A DNA stretch of 64,000 nt from JAHRVQ01 sp963976815 (GTDB lineage Bacteria; Pseudomonadota; Gammaproteobacteria; Pseudomonadales; Azotimanducaceae): assembly GCA_963976815.1 (NCBI GenBank), contig CAXBLU010000012.1:62001-126000 (forward strand), written 5' to 3'. The position numbers and the translations under genes were made by a program. Under the pieces are notes generated by a model. It had not been told where the DNA came from, ran no database searches, and saw only the letters and a list, made by a program, of their open reading frames with translations. Shown here piece by piece: positions 17,170-25,619 of this stretch. Every line of letters starts with the position of its first letter. Position 1 is the first letter of the stretch.

Positions 17170-18192
17170 ATGCGCGATTATTTTATAAGAAGGCTGATGC
17201 TTATACCGCCAACTCTGTTGGGGGTTACGATTATTGTTTTTGCCATCACCAGATTAGTGCCCGGCGGTCCCCTTGAGCGGGCGATTATGGAATCCCAGCA
17301 GCTCAATGCGACAACCGGTGTCAGCCAGCAAATGGCTGGGGGTAATATGGCCCTCTCCGACGCTCAACTCCAGGTTCTTAAGGAATACTACGGCTTTGAT
17401 AAACCACTACTCGAGAGCTACGTAGATTGGGTCGTCAAAGTGGTTCAAGGCGATCTAGGGGATTCCTACCGATATAACGAACCCGTATGGGATGTTATCC
17501 AGAGTCGCTTTCCGGTATCCCTGTACTACGGCCTTGTGACGTTAGTGATTACCTACTTAATCTGCATTCCACTCGGGGTCTTAAAGGCGATCAAGCATAG
17601 GACCGCGGTGGACAACATTTCCTCGATCTTTATTTTTGTTGGCTATGCTATCCCGGGTTACGTACTGGGCGCACTACTGCTGCTGTATTTTTCCGTGAGG
17701 CTGGAATGGTTCCCCATGGGCGGCTTTGTCAGCCTGCGCTTTGATGAATTTGGACCCTGGGATAAGACCATGGACATCATCAATCACTCCGTTTTACCAC
17801 TTATTTGCTATTTGATTGGCAGCTTTGCCTTTACGACCCTTTTGTTGAAAAACCACCTGATGGACAATTTGGCCTCGGACTATATTCGAACCGCAATTGC
17901 AAAGGGCGTCTCCTTTCGCAAGGCAGTCACCCGTCATGCAATGCGCAACTCTTTAATCCCAATTGCCACAACCTTCGGCCAGAACATCACGCTGCTCGTC
18001 TCAGGTTCTTTCTTGATCGAAACGGTATTCGATATCAACGGATTTGGCCTTCTAGGACTCACCGCCATTTTGGATCGAGACTATCCCGTCGTGATGGGAG
18101 TTGTACTGCTTGCCAGCGTATTACTCTTGATCGGTAACATTTTGTCCGACATCCTTGTGGCGTTTGTTGATCCTCGGATACGTTTCCAATAG
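17170..18192 (+). CDS. yejB: oligopeptide ABC transporter permease, YejB type
   Basis: A 340-residue inner-membrane permease. The N-terminus MRDYFIRRLMLIPPTLLGVTIIVFAITRLVPGG (first helix plus the conserved RLVPGGP) and the EAA-loop region YIRTAIAKGVSFRKAVTRHA are characteristic of DppB/YejB permeases. The inserted periplasmic segment after RLVPGGP (residues ~40-75) is longer than in DppB and fits YejB. The downstream permease follows with no gap. With the solute-binding protein and two ATPases it forms a complete YejABEF-like uptake system, which in enterobacteria imports microcin C and oligopeptides; the substrate here is inferred. Confidence 0.9.
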   Translation: MRDYFIRRLMLIPPTLLGVTIIVFAITRLVPGGPLERAIMESQQLNATTGVSQQMAGGNMALSDAQLQVLKEYYGFDKPLLESYVDWVVKVVQGDLGDSYRYNEPVWDVIQSRFPVSLYYGLVTLVITYLICIPLGVLKAIKHRTAVDNISSIFIFVGYAIPGYVLGALLLLYFSVRLEWFPMGGFVSLRFDEFGPWDKTMDIINHSVLPLICYLIGSFAFTTLLLKNHLMDNLASDYIRTAIAKGVSFRKAVTRHAMRNSLIPIATTFGQNITLLVSGSFLIETVFDINGFGLLGLTAILDRDYPVVMGVVLLASVLLLIGNILSDILVAFVDPRIRFQ

Positions 18193-19260
18193 ATGCTGAA
18201 TCTCAACCCACAAACCCTTAAAAAACTACGCCGCTTCCGGGATATTAAACGGGGTTACTACAGCTTTTTGGTGCTCTGTGGGCTGATCTTAATGGTCATG
18301 ATTGCAGAACTTTGGGTAAACAGTCGGGCATTGGTCGTGAGCTACGAAGGTGACTTGTATTTCCCCACCTACACAGCATTTCACCCGGGAACCGACTTCG
18401 GAGAAAACTACGCCTACGAGACCAACTATCGAGATTTGGCGGCAAAATGGCAGGAAGAAGGCAGCGATAATTGGCTGATCATGCCGATCGTGCCGTACAA
18501 CCCCTATGAGAACCATTCCTCCAACGACATCTATAAACCCGAAGCTCCCAGTTTTAGCCAGGAACACTACCTTGGCACTGACACAACCTCCCGGGATATC
18601 CTCGCCAGGCTAGTATACGGAACCCGAATCGCATTACTCTTTGCCATTGTCTATATGGTTGCCGTATACGTGATTGGAGTTGTCATCGGCTGCGCAATGG
18701 GCTATTTCGGGGGAACCTTTGACTTACTATTTCAAAGATTGATTGAGATTTGGTCAAACATCCCATTTCTCTATATGGTCATTATTGTCTTCTCGGTGAT
18801 TCCGTCCACATTTGCCATCCCCATGCGAATTGCAATCCTGCTGATTGTCATGGTCTTATTTTCCTGGACGGGCATGACCTACTACATGCGCACGGAAACC
18901 TATAAAGAGAAATCACGGGACTACACCTTCGCCGCGAGAATCATTGGCGCTTCAAATACCCGAATCATCTTCCACCACATTCTGCCCAATGTTCTATCAA
19001 CCCTGGTCACCTTTATGCCATTCACCGTGGTATCCGCAATTACCGCGGTAACCGCACTCGATTTTCTCGGCTTTGGGCTACCGGTACCGACCCCGAGTCT
19101 GGGAGAACTACTAAAGCAAGGTACAGCCAACTTAAGAACAGCAGAATGGATTGTCACGTCTGCCTTTCTCACACTTGTCTTACTACTCACGATTGTGACG
19201 TTTATTGGGGAAGCGGTTCGAGAGTCCTTCGATCCAAAAAAATTTACTGTGTACAAATAG
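18193..19260 (+). CDS. yejE: oligopeptide ABC transporter permease, YejE type
   Basis: A 355-residue permease partner of YejB. The N-terminal helix (YYSFLVLCGLILMVMIAEL) is followed by a long periplasmic loop with PTYTAFHPGTDFGE and PYNPYENHSSN, a YejE hallmark. The sequence HYLGTDTTSRDILARLVYG is the conserved DppC/YejE entry to the transmembrane domain, and the EAA-like loop SRDYTFAARIIGASNTRIIFHH couples to the ATPase, here given in two parts across residues ~240-262. It starts immediately after the yejB stop and ends 20 bp before the binding-protein gene. Confidence 0.9.
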   Translation: MLNLNPQTLKKLRRFRDIKRGYYSFLVLCGLILMVMIAELWVNSRALVVSYEGDLYFPTYTAFHPGTDFGENYAYETNYRDLAAKWQEEGSDNWLIMPIVPYNPYENHSSNDIYKPEAPSFSQEHYLGTDTTSRDILARLVYGTRIALLFAIVYMVAVYVIGVVIGCAMGYFGGTFDLLFQRLIEIWSNIPFLYMVIIVFSVIPSTFAIPMRIAILLIVMVLFSWTGMTYYMRTETYKEKSRDYTFAARIIGASNTRIIFHHILPNVLSTLVTFMPFTVVSAITAVTALDFLGFGLPVPTPSLGELLKQGTANLRTAEWIVTSAFLTLVLLLTIVTFIGEAVRESFDPKKFTVYK

Positions 19261-19280
19261 ATCCACGAGTTGAGGTCCAA

Positions 19281-21224
19281 ATGAAAACTATCTATCGAAA
19301 TCTGGCAGCACTGGGCATGGTATTTTTGCTGGCGAGTTGTGGCGGCGACGCTGATGTCAGTGAAATCGAAGTCATCGACAATTCTGCAGAAGTGGCCGCT
19401 TATTATGCCGCCAAACCAGAATTCTTCTCCTTTAAAAGCCTCGCCGATATCCCAACCGACCTGACCTGGGAAGACGGCAGCCACCTTCCAGAAATCGGAT
19501 CTGACAAAGCAGTTAAGGGCGGCACCTTATACAACACTGTTCAAGATTTCCCTCGGACGCTACGCCGGGTGGGCCCAGATTCTAACGGTTCTTTTAGACC
19601 ATTTCTGCTTGATTACACAACGTTGCAAATCGCTCACCGCCATCCAAACGAATTCACCTATCACCCGGGTCTGGCCGAAAGCTGGGCGGTGGATACAGCC
19701 AATAAAACGGTATACGTCAAACTAAACCCTGAAGCTCGTTGGAGCGACGGTGAGGCGGTCACCAGCGATGACTTTATGTTTATGTTTTTTATGTACCAGT
19801 CCAGCTACATCGTCGCTCCCTGGTATAACAACTGGTATGCAACTCAATATACCAACATCACTAAATACGACGACCTGAATTTCTCCATCACAATTCCCGA
19901 TGCCAAGCCAGATATGGACTCAAGAGTCCTTGAGTTACGCCCGGCTCCCCAACACTTCTACAAAGAACTGGGAGATGACTATGTCGAACGCTATCAATGG
20001 AAATTCCAGCCTACAACCGGCCCCTACGTCATTGAGGACAAGGACATCAAAAAAGGGGTCTCTATTGCACTCACTCGACAAAAAGATTGGTGGGCAAAAG
20101 ACAATAAATTCTGGCGTAACCGCTACAATCCAGACCGCATTCATATTTCCGTAATCCGCGACACACCAAAAGTATTCGAAGCATTCAAGCGCGGTGATCT
20201 AGATCAGTTTGGATTAAACCTGGCCGAATACTGGTACGACAAATTACCTAACGACGACAAGGATGTTCAAAACGGTTACATCCATAAATCCGTTTTTTAC
20301 AACCAACATCCTCGTCCCACCTATGGCCTATGGATGAATTCACACAAGCCATTGCTAGACAGTTTGGATGTTCGTACCGGAATCCAACACGCCACCAACT
20401 GGCAGCTCGTGATTGATAAATTCTTTCGGGGTGACTACGTTCGGATGCAAACCTCATCCGATGGGTACGGTGAGTTCTCCCACCCAACGTTGAAGAGTCG
20501 CCTGTACGACATTAATAAGGCCCAGGAGTATTTTGCCAAAGCGGGATTTGTTAATCGCGGCTCCGATGGCATATTAGTCAATGATAAGGGTGAACGACTC
20601 AGCTTCACTCTCACTACCGGTTACGAGAGTCTCAAAGATATCCTTACAATTATGAAGGAGGAAGCGAGTAAGACGGGCCTCGAGTTTCGAATTGAAGTGT
20701 TAGACAGCACTGCCGGCTGGAAGAAAGTCCAGGAGAAGAAACATGACATTGCGTTTTCAGCCCTAAGTGTCTCTCTTGAAATGTACCCTCGCTTCTGGGA
20801 GACCTACCACTCTGACAACGCATACGACAACGCGTTTCTCGAAGACGGTAGCGTGAATCCTGCCCGGACAGTAAAGACCCAAACCAACAACATGGAAATG
20901 ATGGCCATCCCAGAAATGGACCAGATGATCAATACCTACCGCGCGTCTAGTGACAAGCAAGAAATGATCGATCTGGCCTATAAAATGACACAACTGCATC
21001 ACGACAACGCCTCATTTTCTCCAGGTTTCTACCAACCCTTTTATCGTGTCGGTCACTGGCGCTGGATCCGCTACCCGGACGATTTTAACGTCAAACATTC
21101 TCGTTCTCCGGCCGAATATTACGTACAGTGGATCGACACCAAGATGAAAGAAGAAACCCTTGCCGCAAAAAAGAATGGCGAGTCTTTCGAATCTGAAATC
21201 AACATTTACGACCAGTACAAATAG
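19281..21224 (+). CDS. yejA: periplasmic oligopeptide-binding lipoprotein, YejA-like (SBP family 5)
   Basis: A 647-residue extracytoplasmic solute-binding protein. A lipoprotein signal ends at VFLLASC, so it should be tethered to the membrane. The family 5 signature region is seen in HPGLAESWAVD, VKLNPEARWSDGEAVTSDDF and VYVKLNPEA. The large size and FQPTTGPYVIED match YejA rather than OppA/DppA. ATG 19281, preceded by TTGAGG, was chosen because it begins the signal peptide; in-frame codons upstream lie inside yejE. It sits third in the operon, after both permeases. Confidence 0.9.
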   Translation: MKTIYRNLAALGMVFLLASCGGDADVSEIEVIDNSAEVAAYYAAKPEFFSFKSLADIPTDLTWEDGSHLPEIGSDKAVKGGTLYNTVQDFPRTLRRVGPDSNGSFRPFLLDYTTLQIAHRHPNEFTYHPGLAESWAVDTANKTVYVKLNPEARWSDGEAVTSDDFMFMFFMYQSSYIVAPWYNNWYATQYTNITKYDDLNFSITIPDAKPDMDSRVLELRPAPQHFYKELGDDYVERYQWKFQPTTGPYVIEDKDIKKGVSIALTRQKDWWAKDNKFWRNRYNPDRIHISVIRDTPKVFEAFKRGDLDQFGLNLAEYWYDKLPNDDKDVQNGYIHKSVFYNQHPRPTYGLWMNSHKPLLDSLDVRTGIQHATNWQLVIDKFFRGDYVRMQTSSDGYGEFSHPTLKSRLYDINKAQEYFAKAGFVNRGSDGILVNDKGERLSFTLTTGYESLKDILTIMKEEASKTGLEFRIEVLDSTAGWKKVQEKKHDIAFSALSVSLEMYPRFWETYHSDNAYDNAFLEDGSVNPARTVKTQTNNMEMMAIPEMDQMINTYRASSDKQEMIDLAYKMTQLHHDNASFSPGFYQPFYRVGHWRWIRYPDDFNVKHSRSPAEYYVQWIDTKMKEETLAAKKNGESFESEINIYDQYK

Positions 21225-21229
21225 CCACC

Positions 21230-22207
21230 GTGACTGAGCCACTACTATCTATCAGGCATCTTGTCACTGAGTTCGACACGGATGAGGGTCGGGTACGCGC
21301 GGTTGATGATCTTTCGTTCGATGTTCAGCCGGGTGAGACCATCGGGATCGTCGGTGAATCCGGCTGCGGTAAAAGCGTCACTGCACTGTCCATCATGCGA
21401 TTACTACCCCAGCCTATGGGGCAAATCGCCAGTGGTGAAGTGATTTTCCAGGGCCAGAATCTCGCCCAACTATCACTATCAGAAATGGAGAAGATTCGCG
21501 GCGCAAGAATTGGCATGGTATTTCAGGAACCCATGACCGCATTGAACCCCGTTCATACCATTGGTCGCCAACTCACAGAAGTCCTGTTGTTGCATCAGGA
21601 CATTACTAAAGATGCCGCAATAAGAGCTGGTGTTGAAATTCTCGATAAGGTCGGCATCCCGTCTCCTGACGTCCGTATGACCGAATATCCCCATCAGTTG
21701 TCCGGCGGTATGCGGCAGCGGGTTGTAATTGCCATTGCACTGGCATGCAAGCCAGCGCTGTTGATTGCAGATGAACCGACCACCGCCCTGGATGTGACGA
21801 TTCAAGCGCAAATACTAGAACTAATACGGGAACTTCAAGCGGATCTCGGTATGGCCGTCATCATGATCACCCACGACCTCGGGGTTATTGCTGAAACCTG
21901 TGAGGATGTTGTTGTCATGTATGCGGGGAAAATGGCTGAAGCCGGTTCGGTCTATGACATTTTTGATCAACCGAAACACCCTTATACAAAAGGTTTACTT
22001 GCCTCGATTCCAACCCTTGATACGATACCTAAATCAAAGTTGAGCGTAATCGACGGCATGGTACCTGGCCTACTTGACCTACCATCGGGATGTCGATTCG
22101 AGAATCGTTGCCCCTACCGACAGGAAAGTTGCACCGCAACGCAACCACCTATTGAAACTATAAACGACCAGCACAAGGTCAGCTGTCTTCGGTGGCAAGA
22201 AATATGA
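21230..22207 (+). CDS. oligopeptide ABC transporter ATPase, DppD/OppD type
   Basis: A 325-residue ATP-binding subunit. Walker A is GESGCGKS (residues ~42-49), the signature is LSGGMRQR, and Walker B is LLIADEPTTALD. The C-terminal oligopeptide/dipeptide extension contains CRFENRCPYRQESC, the cysteine cluster of DppD/OppD/YejF that can hold an iron-sulfur cluster in relatives. The start is GTG 21230, 5 bp after the binding-protein stop. In E. coli YejF carries both ATPase halves in one chain; here they are two genes. Confidence 0.92.
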   Translation: MTEPLLSIRHLVTEFDTDEGRVRAVDDLSFDVQPGETIGIVGESGCGKSVTALSIMRLLPQPMGQIASGEVIFQGQNLAQLSLSEMEKIRGARIGMVFQEPMTALNPVHTIGRQLTEVLLLHQDITKDAAIRAGVEILDKVGIPSPDVRMTEYPHQLSGGMRQRVVIAIALACKPALLIADEPTTALDVTIQAQILELIRELQADLGMAVIMITHDLGVIAETCEDVVVMYAGKMAEAGSVYDIFDQPKHPYTKGLLASIPTLDTIPKSKLSVIDGMVPGLLDLPSGCRFENRCPYRQESCTATQPPIETINDQHKVSCLRWQEI

Positions 22208-23190
22208 GCCAACCTATTCTGCAAGTGGATAACTTAAAAATGCACTTCCCCGTTAAGGAAGGCATTTTTCTCAATACCAAAAAGTACAACAAAGCGGTTG
22301 ATGGTGTGTCCTTAAACATCCAGCCCGGGGAAACTCTTGGCCTGGTCGGAGAGTCCGGCTGTGGGAAATCGACCTTAGGCCGCTGCATCAGCCGGCTCTA
22401 TCAACCCACATCCGGTAGCATTCAATACGAAGGGCATGAGATTTCCAAACTAGGCAGTCGTGATCTAATGCCTTACCGCCAGAATATACAGATGATTTTT
22501 CAGGACCCGATGGAGTCTCTCAATTCCCGGCATACCGTTGGCGATATTTTGGCTGAGCCGTTTATCATCCACAAAATTGGTGATCGGGCGTCTCAGCAAA
22601 AACGAATTCGAGAACTACTCGAAATTGTTGGGCTGCCGGCACGATCCGTCAGTCGGTACCCCTTTGAGTTTTCTGGAGGACAAAGACAACGAATAGGGAT
22701 AGCCAGGTCCATTGCCTTAAATCCTAAGCTCATTGTTTGTGACGAACCCGTCTCAGCACTTGATGTGTCGATACAGAGTCAAATACTCAATCTACTCATT
22801 GACCTGCAGAAGGAATTTAATCTCTCCTACCTGTTTATCGCCCATGATCTGGCGGTGGTGAAACACATATCAGATCGTATTGCGATTATGTACCTCGGTA
22901 AAATTGTTGAATCTGGAAACGGTGAGGAGGTATATCAAGCCTCTCGCCATCCTTACACCCAGTCTCTAATTTCCGCGATCCCGGTTCCAGACCCACACCG
23001 CAAAATCAACCGACAAATCATTACCGGCGATGTGCCTTCACCCATTAACCCACCCACCGGTTGCGCATTTCATCCGCGCTGCCCCATGGTTCAAGACAGA
23101 TGCAAACATGAGGCACCTCTTTTAGAAACCATCAGTGAGGGCCACATTGCTGCCTGCCATCGCAAAGACGAGTCCCGCACCATTGTTTAA
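22204..23190 (+). CDS. oligopeptide ABC transporter ATPase, DppF/OppF type
   Basis: A 328-residue partner ATPase. Walker A is GESGCGKSTLGR, the signature is FSGGQRQRIGIARS, and Walker B is LIVCDEPVSALD. It contains the OppF-specific early segment HFPVKEGIFLNTKKYNKAV and the C-terminal CAFHPRCPMVQDRC cluster. ATG 22204 overlaps the stop of the preceding ATPase gene as ATGA, indicating translational coupling. It is the last gene of the transporter operon and is followed by a long perfect inverted repeat. Confidence 0.92.
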   Translation: MSQPILQVDNLKMHFPVKEGIFLNTKKYNKAVDGVSLNIQPGETLGLVGESGCGKSTLGRCISRLYQPTSGSIQYEGHEISKLGSRDLMPYRQNIQMIFQDPMESLNSRHTVGDILAEPFIIHKIGDRASQQKRIRELLEIVGLPARSVSRYPFEFSGGQRQRIGIARSIALNPKLIVCDEPVSALDVSIQSQILNLLIDLQKEFNLSYLFIAHDLAVVKHISDRIAIMYLGKIVESGNGEEVYQASRHPYTQSLISAIPVPDPHRKINRQIITGDVPSPINPPTGCAFHPRCPMVQDRCKHEAPLLETISEGHIAACHRKDESRTIV

Positions 23191-23214
23191 AAAGGCTAGT
23201 GTTTCAAAGTATTG

Positions 23215-23250
23215 CTTCAAACTAGCTATATCAAACTAGCTAGTTTGAAG
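23215..23250. repeat. perfect 14-bp inverted repeat between convergent genes
   Basis: CTTCAAACTAGCTA and its exact complement flank an 8-nt loop. There is no T-run on either side, so it is not a typical rho-independent terminator, though its place between two convergent genes suggests a role in 3'-end formation. Confidence 0.7.
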
Positions 23251-23283
23251 CTGGCCACCCCAAAGATAGACGGAGCAGGTGGT

Positions 23284-23952
23284 TTACTGCGGTGTTACGG
23301 AGAAAAAGGGGTTTAGCAGTCGCTTAATCGGACCCACAAGCTTAATAGGTGCCTCGGAAACAGAAAGGCAAATACAAGAATCATTTTGACTCGCGGTAGG
23401 TCGATGTACATCTCCTGGCTGACGTACCAAGAAGTCCCCTTCGTGATAGACACCATCCTCATCAGAGAAACTGCCCTGTAAAACCACCGTAATCTCCAGC
23501 CCATTGTGACCGTGATCTGGCGCTTTCCCGCCGGCTTTAATTTTATGTAGTGCGAGTTCGTAGCGGTTTTCACCCACTACCAGACGAGAGATACGTAACG
23601 CCGGGGACAAAAATTGCCACTTAACGCCCTGATCAGGAATCAATTTTTTCACCAGATTGGGTAGCCTGGCCTCGTCAGTTTTCAGGTTTTTTTGCGCTGT
23701 CTCCAATGTCTGCGGCTCGTGTTCTATTTCATCAAGGCGAGCCAAGACTTCGTCGAGGGCGTTAGTACTTAGCTGAGCAGGCTCCAAGGACTCTAAAAAA
23801 CTACCGCCGAGATTGGTCAACTCGCTGTTCTTACCTCGGCAGTCCTGACAAAAATGCAGGTGCGACGAAATAGATACGCACAGAGCTGGGCCCAACGCGC
23901 CCGCCGCATAATCAATTAATAGATCGCTGTCAGGATGTTTTGATACCTGCAT
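23284..23952 (-). CDS. chrR: ChrR-type zinc anti-sigma factor with cupin domain
   Basis: A 222-residue cytoplasmic anti-sigma factor. The N-terminal zinc-binding residues His6, His31, Cys35 and Cys38 (SSHLHFCQDC) fall at the same positions as in Rhodobacter ChrR. The C-terminal half is a cupin (APDHGHNGLEITVVLQGSF, then VYHEGDFLVRQPGDVHRP), the part that in ChrR senses singlet oxygen or organic peroxide. It lies immediately downstream of its sigma gene, 2 bp away, as usual for ECF11-type pairs. The regulated genes outside this locus cannot be seen. Confidence 0.9.
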   Translation of the reverse strand: MQVSKHPDSDLLIDYAAGALGPALCVSISSHLHFCQDCRGKNSELTNLGGSFLESLEPAQLSTNALDEVLARLDEIEHEPQTLETAQKNLKTDEARLPNLVKKLIPDQGVKWQFLSPALRISRLVVGENRYELALHKIKAGGKAPDHGHNGLEITVVLQGSFSDEDGVYHEGDFLVRQPGDVHRPTASQNDSCICLSVSEAPIKLVGPIKRLLNPFFSVTPQ

Positions 23953-23954
23953 CG

Positions 23955-24569
23955 CTATACTTCCTCTGTGTCAGCATCAAGCTGTACATTCAATCGTTTT
24001 AAAGCCAGCCGGATTCTCGATTTGACAGTACCCAGTGGCAGAGAAAGTTCCTCTGAGACTTCACTATGGGTCCTTCCTTCGAAATAAATCTTGCTAATCA
24101 CTTCTTTTTGTTCCTGGGGCAGGGAATCGATGCTGTCCCTGACAATTCGTTTGTTTCTCACCTGAACCAGAGAAACCTGTGAGGGGTTATCCTCCCCAGG
24201 TTCATACAGGTCATCCGCATGAATATTTCGTTGTCGGCGCATTTCCCGCCGTATCCAATCAATTCGGCAATTCCGCGCAATGGTGTAAATCCAAGTGCTA
24301 GCAGAAGATTTTTGCCGGTTAAAGCTGTCTGCCCGTCGCCAGACCTTAATCATCGTCTCTTGAGCCAACTCTTCTGCCTGTTCATGCCTAATGTTGGACC
24401 CTTTCATCAAAAAGCCCTTTAATAATGGCGCATAATGATGAAACAGGCGTGTATAGGCTTCCCTGTCCTGATCAGCTCCCACTCTTATGAGTAGGTCGCT
24501 CCATTCGTCGGCTGTTGATTCAGCGAGCATAACCACCTTGTTGACGGACTTTCTGTTGCCTGTGATCAT
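23955..24569 (-). CDS. rpoE: ECF sigma factor of the RpoE/ECF11 (singlet-oxygen) type
   Basis: A 204-residue sigma factor partnered with ChrR. Region 2 is seen in RLFHHYAPLLKGFLMK and EELAQETMIKVWRRADSF, with STWIYTIARNCRIDWIRRE following. Region 4 is EVISKIYFEGRTHSEVSEEL and GTVKSRIRLALKRL. ATG 24569 was chosen because GAGTGGGGT precedes it and it lies about 30 bp downstream of a consensus-like autoregulatory promoter; ATG 24530 is an alternative, and a longer start at 24635 would begin upstream of that promoter. The symbol follows Rhodobacter usage, not E. coli sigma-E. Confidence 0.9.
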   Translation of the reverse strand: MITGNRKSVNKVVMLAESTADEWSDLLIRVGADQDREAYTRLFHHYAPLLKGFLMKGSNIRHEQAEELAQETMIKVWRRADSFNRQKSSASTWIYTIARNCRIDWIRREMRRQRNIHADDLYEPGEDNPSQVSLVQVRNKRIVRDSIDSLPQEQKEVISKIYFEGRTHSEVSEELSLPLGTVKSRIRLALKRLNVQLDADTEEV

Positions 24570-24603
24570 ACCCCACTCAGCTATTTGATTACCAAGTACA
24601 CCC

Positions 24604-24631
24604 GATACGAAGGCTTCTGGTGGCTGGATCA
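24604..24631 (-). promoter_or_regulatory. candidate ECF11 autoregulatory promoter
   Basis: On the minus strand TGATCC (24631-24626) is followed after 16 bp by CGTATC (24609-24604). This matches the TGATC...CGTA pattern known for RpoE/ChrR-type promoters. It lies upstream of the sigma gene and about 26 bp before the divergent MoxR start. Confidence 0.65.
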
Positions 24632-24656
24632 ACATTTCGCCACGGAAAACCGTAAT

Positions 24657-25619
24657 ATGCCCTCAACGGAAGCCATTTTTGAGACAGGCGTCGCAAATGC
24701 AGCGATCGCTGCCCTGCGCAAGAACATCCTGTCAGTCATTAAAACCCACAATCAGAGTGTAGACTGGCTGTTAACCGCGTTTTTTGCCGGTGGCCATGTG
24801 CTATTAGAAGACGTACCCGGCACTGGCAAGACCACCCTGGCAAAGGCACTGTCCGGTTCCATTAGTGCCGAATTCAAGCGGATTCAGTTCACACCGGACC
24901 TGCTACCCACCGATATCCTGGGGGTCTCGATTTATGATCAGAACACTCAAGAGTTTCGCTTCCGCCATGGTCCCATTTTCACTCAAATTCTCCTCGCGGA
25001 TGAAATCAATCGCGCCTCACCCCGCACTCAATCAGCGCTGCTAGAAGCCATGGCAGAAAATCAGGTAAGTGTTGAAGGTGACAGATTGAAGTTAGACGAT
25101 ATCTTTTTTGTCATCGCAACCCAGAACCCGGTTGAGTTTCATGGCACCTACCCACTCCCCGAAGCCCAAATGGATCGTTTTGCGATGCGGTTTTCCCTTG
25201 GATACGTCAACATTGAGGACGAGTTAGCCATACTCGAAAGTCAGAAATCGGGACATCCCCTTGACCAGCTAAAGCCCTGCATTACGTTAGCCGACGTACA
25301 GGCAACCCGAGCGGCAGTAACGCAAATCGCAATTACGGATGAACTAAAGCGTTATATTGTTGAGCTTGTCTCCACGACCCGGAATTACCCCGGTATCAAA
25401 ATGGGAGCAAGTCCGAGGGCGTGTATTATGTTAATGAAGTGCGCCCAGTCACTTGCCCTGGTCCATGGCATGGATTTTGTCACTCCGGAAATGATCCAAT
25501 CTCTGGCGAGCCCCGTTATTGCCCATCGACTTGCTTTGGATCCAGAAGTTCAGTTTTCAGGCGGTAGTGCAGATCAATTGATCGCCAACATTATCGAACA
25601 AACCACAGTGCCGGTCTGA
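24657..25619 (+). CDS. MoxR-family AAA+ ATPase
   Basis: A 320-residue cytoplasmic AAA+ ATPase. Walker A is EDVPGTGKTTLAKAL (residues ~49-60), Walker B is ILLADEINRASPRTQSALLEAM, and the sensor region is FFVIATQNPVEFHGTYPLPEAQ. The C-terminal lid contains GASPRACIMLMKCAQ. ATG 24657 is used; in-frame upstream codons run into the divergent sigma promoter region. It starts a three-gene MoxR-DUF58-transglutaminase operon in which genes abut or overlap. Such operons are linked to chaperoning or processing of envelope proteins, but the specific client is unknown. Confidence 0.92.
   Translation: MPSTEAIFETGVANAAIAALRKNILSVIKTHNQSVDWLLTAFFAGGHVLLEDVPGTGKTTLAKALSGSISAEFKRIQFTPDLLPTDILGVSIYDQNTQEFRFRHGPIFTQILLADEINRASPRTQSALLEAMAENQVSVEGDRLKLDDIFFVIATQNPVEFHGTYPLPEAQMDRFAMRFSLGYVNIEDELAILESQKSGHPLDQLKPCITLADVQATRAAVTQIAITDELKRYIVELVSTTRNYPGIKMGASPRACIMLMKCAQSLALVHGMDFVTPEMIQSLASPVIAHRLALDPEVQFSGGSADQLIANIIEQTTVPV

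Noticed and set aside
19146..19280. Upstream extension of the YejA-like gene
   Set aside because: It lies within the yejE coding region and would remove the lipoprotein signal from the N-terminus.
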